Assembly: GCF_029867415.1 (NCBI RefSeq)
Contig: NW_026705238.1
Location: 124,001-188,000, forward strand
Direction: 5' to 3'
DNA from: Vicia villosa
Lineage: Eukaryota > Streptophyta > Magnoliopsida > Fabales > Fabaceae
DNA length: 64,000 nucleotides
Below the pieces are notes generated by a model. That model was not told the origin of the DNA, did no database searches, and was given only the letters and a program-made list of their open reading frames with translations. Made by a program: the position numbers and the translations under genes. Shown piece after piece: positions 60,881 through 64,000 of the stretch; the stretch's first letter is position 1, and the number at the start of each line of letters is the position of its first letter.

Positions 60881-61831
60881 AAAATACACTATTGATTCAA
60901 ATATTTTTATATACAGATAAATTATAGGTATGTTTTTATTATCTCATTTAAAAAATAATAACTTTTTTTAGAAATAATTTTGTCTTTCATTTCATTTTTA
61001 CTACAAATGCGCATAAGATACCAACTATAGAAAATAAATTTTGATCAAATCATAAAATAATTTAAAATTATATCAATTGATTTCTGTAATAGATAATAAC
61101 CTCAACTAATTTAGGGTTCTGAAAAAACTTTTTTCTTTAAGAATTATTATCTTTACAAACTAATTTTAAGTTATTTAAAAAAAATTTATTTGACATTTTA
61201 AATCTTATAAATTATTCCAAACATGGAATAATAAAACTAAGTTGTTTTTCTAAAACTAAATCTCTTCAAATCATAACATACTATAAAAATTTAAACTTTT
61301 AATTTCTATAATTTCTTTGACGAGATTCTAATCTTTATCATTTTTTTCACAAAAATCTATAAATATATAAGTTTTATAAATTAAAATTGATTTCATATAG
61401 GTTGTTTCTGAGAAATGAATGTTATATTTAAAATGAGATTTTATTTATTTATGTCATATCGAACAACTTTAAAATAAAAATTTCATTTTAATTTCTTAAT
61501 TAATATTAAATGGTGTTTTATATACTAAATGATTTTTTTGGTAACTTACAAAAAAAATTAACAAATACTATTCTTTTTCAATTAGCATCATAATTTAAAA
61601 ATTCAAAAATTATTTTACAATTAAATAAATTAAATTTTTAAGTAATAAAAATATTTTTATAAACAAAATATAATTTACTATTAAAAAAAAATTATGTGCA
61701 ACTAATAACATGGACATATTATAATGTTAATATAACTTTATTTGTAAATTATAAATAATTACATGATAATTACAGACAGCATAACCTAACATTAAGGGAT
61801 TATGTAATAATGAGATTAAGTCTAACCCCCC
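60881..61831. other. AT-rich spacer
   Basis: No gene or element recognised. It ends at the purine tract (minus strand GAGGGGGGTTAGAC) that follows the copia relic. Confidence 0.5.
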
Positions 61832-61951
61832 TCAAATTGATGGTGAGTGAATTACCCCAAGTTTGTCTCTGAGTTGATTGAAATGTGTATGGCTCAATGG
61901 CTTGGTGAGACAGTAAACTATTTGATCAGCTGTGGGAACATATTGACGCAG
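61832..61951 (-). pseudogene. Copia RNase H C-terminal relic
   Basis: A 40-codon minus-strand stretch, RQYVPTADQIVYCLTKPLS then HFNQLRDKLGVIHSPSI and a stop. This is the end of a copia RNase H domain, followed by a purine tract as expected before a 3' LTR. Its upstream side is cut by the gypsy derivative. Confidence 0.8.
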
Positions 61952-61954
61952 TCG

Positions 61955-62287
61955 GAAGCCGCTCAAAGGAATAGCAAGCGCTAAACCTTAAATGAAAACA
62001 GGGTTGCAAGCGCAAACCCTATAGATAAGCTCTGGAGTCCACCAGGAATAAAGAAAACTTTGGATTCTATTATAATAAAAGAGATAATCCTTATGGCTAT
62101 GCCAAAGGTCTTTAAATACAGAAAACAAATAAACCATATTGGGCCTTATGGGCCTTTAATCCAAAACAAAATTAAATAAAACAAATAAAATAAAAATTGC
62201 TTAAATATTAAAACTAAAATTGCTTAAATATTAAAATGCTTTCTAACGTGCGATTTCTTCTTTGATACGCATTATCCTCCTACATCA
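61955..62287 (-). repeat. LTR of a Ty3/gypsy derivative (3' LTR)
   Basis: Starts on the minus strand at TGATGTAGGAGGATAATGCG (62287) and runs to about 61955. It overlaps the last codons of the gag-protease frame. A short TATTTAAAG stretch could serve as its promoter. The far boundary is uncertain because no target duplication could be fixed. Confidence 0.55.
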
Positions 62288-63999
62288 GTCTCCTTCACTT
62301 CTGAAGAACTCGACCCCGAGTTCTCTTCTTGACAAAGAACCTCATCTGGCAGCTTGTTATAACTGTAAGTACCAACTGAAAACCTCTCCTTACGCCGAAA
62401 CGCCATCGCATCTTCTCCCACATTGAAAACTTTAACTTCCATGTGTTTATCTCGCATAGGAGGCAAATCATTTTCCAGCTCATTTGTAGTCAACTCCTTG
62501 AAATCCTTTAGGATCCCTAGCAGTTCTTCTGGAATTGTTTCCTCCTTTACAACATTCATCAACCCTTTGATCACCATTGGACAAAAACATTTTACGGCCT
62601 CATCAAGCTCCTTTTCACTTTGCATCATCATCAAAAATCTAGGATTCTTTCCTCCTGGATTCTTATCAAAGTGCAAAACAGGAGTCATAGCAATTTTATG
62701 TGTGCCCCATGTAAACATCATCACGTTATCCCGTCCTCGATAAGTGATATCATTATCAAACTGCCAAGGTCTACCAAGTAAAATATGACAAACATCCATA
62801 TCAAGAATATCACAAAGTACCTCTTCTCTATAATGTTTTCCGATGGAAATAGGAACTCTGCAGGTTAGTGTTACTCAAACTTGGGAGCCCTTACTTACCC
62901 AACCGAGGTTGTACGGCTTCTCATGTGGTTTTATGGACAACTTCAAATAATCTACCAATTTTTTCGACACCAAATTCTCCATGCTGCCACTATCCACAAT
63001 TAGATTACTCACTTTGTTCTCGATAGAACAACGTGTCTTGAACAAATTCTTGCGCTGCCCTTCGCCTTTGGATGCTAGTAACATTCGCTGCAACACAAAA
63101 TTTACCCTCTCATCAGATTCTTCCACCGCAAACTCAACATCGACATACTCATCGTTCTTAACTGTAAAATCTTCTCTTTCCTCATCTTCCTCCCTTTCTT
63201 CCATAACAGCAGCGACTGTTCTTGTTGGACAAACATTTGATTTGTGGCCTCTTCCGTTACAACGATAACATGTGTCTATAGCGGGTCTAGCATTTGGATT
63301 ATTTGGCCTCTGAATTGGTGCTTTACCATGCTGTACACTGCTAGAGCTGCTAGCCCCCTTATTCTCAAGATTGGAATCCCGGGGTGTTGCATTCTTTTCC
63401 TTGTCACCAGCTGATTCCCAGTTACTTTGGGGTGAATACCTTTCAATAGACAAGAAATTTCGATGGGATTTCTCCATCAATTCCGCCTTCAAAGCCAAAC
63501 CGGATGCTTCAGCTACAGTCTATACAGTCTGTAAACCCATATTCTCCTGCAAGGATCCCTTTAGACCACTGGTGTATCGAGCCACTTTCTGGCTTTCTGA
63601 TTCTCCTAACTCATTGCACTCAGAAAACCTCAGAAACTCAGCTGTGTATTCAGTCACGGTTCTCTTGCCCTGAACACACTCGATGTACATCTTATAAAGA
63701 ATCTTCTCACAATCCTCCAGTAAAAACCGCTCCAGCATCAAATGTTTCATTCTTCTCCAAGTTCTGACCGGCCCCTTTCTTTGTCTCTGCCTTTGAACAA
63801 CAAGTTTATCCCACCAGACAGCTGCAGTACTTTTAAGCCTGATTGTAACCATCTTGACTTGCTTCTTCTCAGGGACACCCATAACATCGAAGAACCTGTC
63901 GACGTCGATCTGTCAATCAAGAAACTCCTCTACTCCCATAGTTCCGTAGAACAATGGAATATCATCCTTCACTCGATAGTCATGGTTGTTTCGTAGATT
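62272..63999 (-). pseudogene. Ty3/gypsy gag-protease frame without pol, two in-frame stops
   Basis: One minus-strand frame contains retrotransposon gag (STAAVWWDKLVVQRQRQRKG and YIECVQGKRTVTEYTAEFLR), a zinc knuckle CYRCNGRGHKSNVCP and an aspartic protease (NLIVDSGSMENLVS, then ILLGRPW). Stops lie at 63517-63519 (TAG) and about 62872-62874 (TGA). After the protease only a short linker remains before the LTR, so RT, RNase H and integrase have been deleted. The 5' part continues beyond the window. Confidence 0.88.
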
Positions 64000-64000
64000 C

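Overview
This is plant nuclear DNA, and I infer a galegoid legume, most likely tribe Fabeae (pea, vetch, lathyrus or lentil type). The evidence is intron-bearing TIR-NB-LRR (TNL) genes with the plant C-terminal jelly-roll domain, a nine-exon plant glycoside hydrolase family 3 (GH3) gene, strongly AT-rich spacers, and dense nested retrotransposons. These include an element with Ogre-type LTRs and primer-binding site, a lineage very abundant in Fabeae. The species cannot be read from the sequence.

The host genes form one repeated module: a TNL gene facing a GH3 beta-glucosidase gene tail to tail. Copy A (1-5.6 kb) has a TNL that is intact as far as it is visible and a decayed GH3. Copy B (15.4-21.6 kb) has a TNL broken in its TIR exon by an 11-bp tandem duplication and a second decayed GH3. 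Copy C (51.0-55.9 kb) is inverted: its GH3 is complete (627 codons, nine exons), while its TNL is only a 3' remnant ending near a long (AT)n tract. The GH3 copies of A and B share a 5' truncation inside intron 4, next to half of a MITE, and a lost last splice acceptor. They therefore descend from one already broken copy.

The rest is mobile DNA. From 7 to 14 kb: a hAT-like element with an 8-bp target duplication whose empty site is preserved in copy B, a fragment of a transposon carrying a plant-mobile-domain (PMD) gene, a SIRE-type copia gag fragment, a MULE transposase relic, and a second hAT-like element. From 24.1 to 29.1 kb: a complete Ty1/copia element with one in-frame stop. From 29.5 to 30.6 kb: two MITEs. 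From 30.6 to 47.5 kb: a LINE split by a very young non-autonomous Ogre element (32.1-44.0 kb), a second PMD transposon fragment and an old Ogre-like LTR piece. From 47.5 to 50.5 kb: AT-rich duplicated sequence and a non-autonomous Helitron just upstream of the intact GH3. From 56.9 to 58.4 kb: a TRIM element and a third hAT-like element. From 60.3 to 60.9 kb: a minisatellite-like block. From 61.8 to 64.0 kb: a copia 3' relic invaded by a Ty3/gypsy gag-protease derivative that lacks pol.

Only the GH3 at 51-54.6 kb, and possibly TNL A, look like working host genes. The least ordinary signals are the PMD transposon with a repeated palindromic word at both ends, three hAT-like families each with its own private sub-terminal word, a tRNA-like segment inside the Ogre LTRs, and the triplicated, partly inverted TNL/GH3 module.
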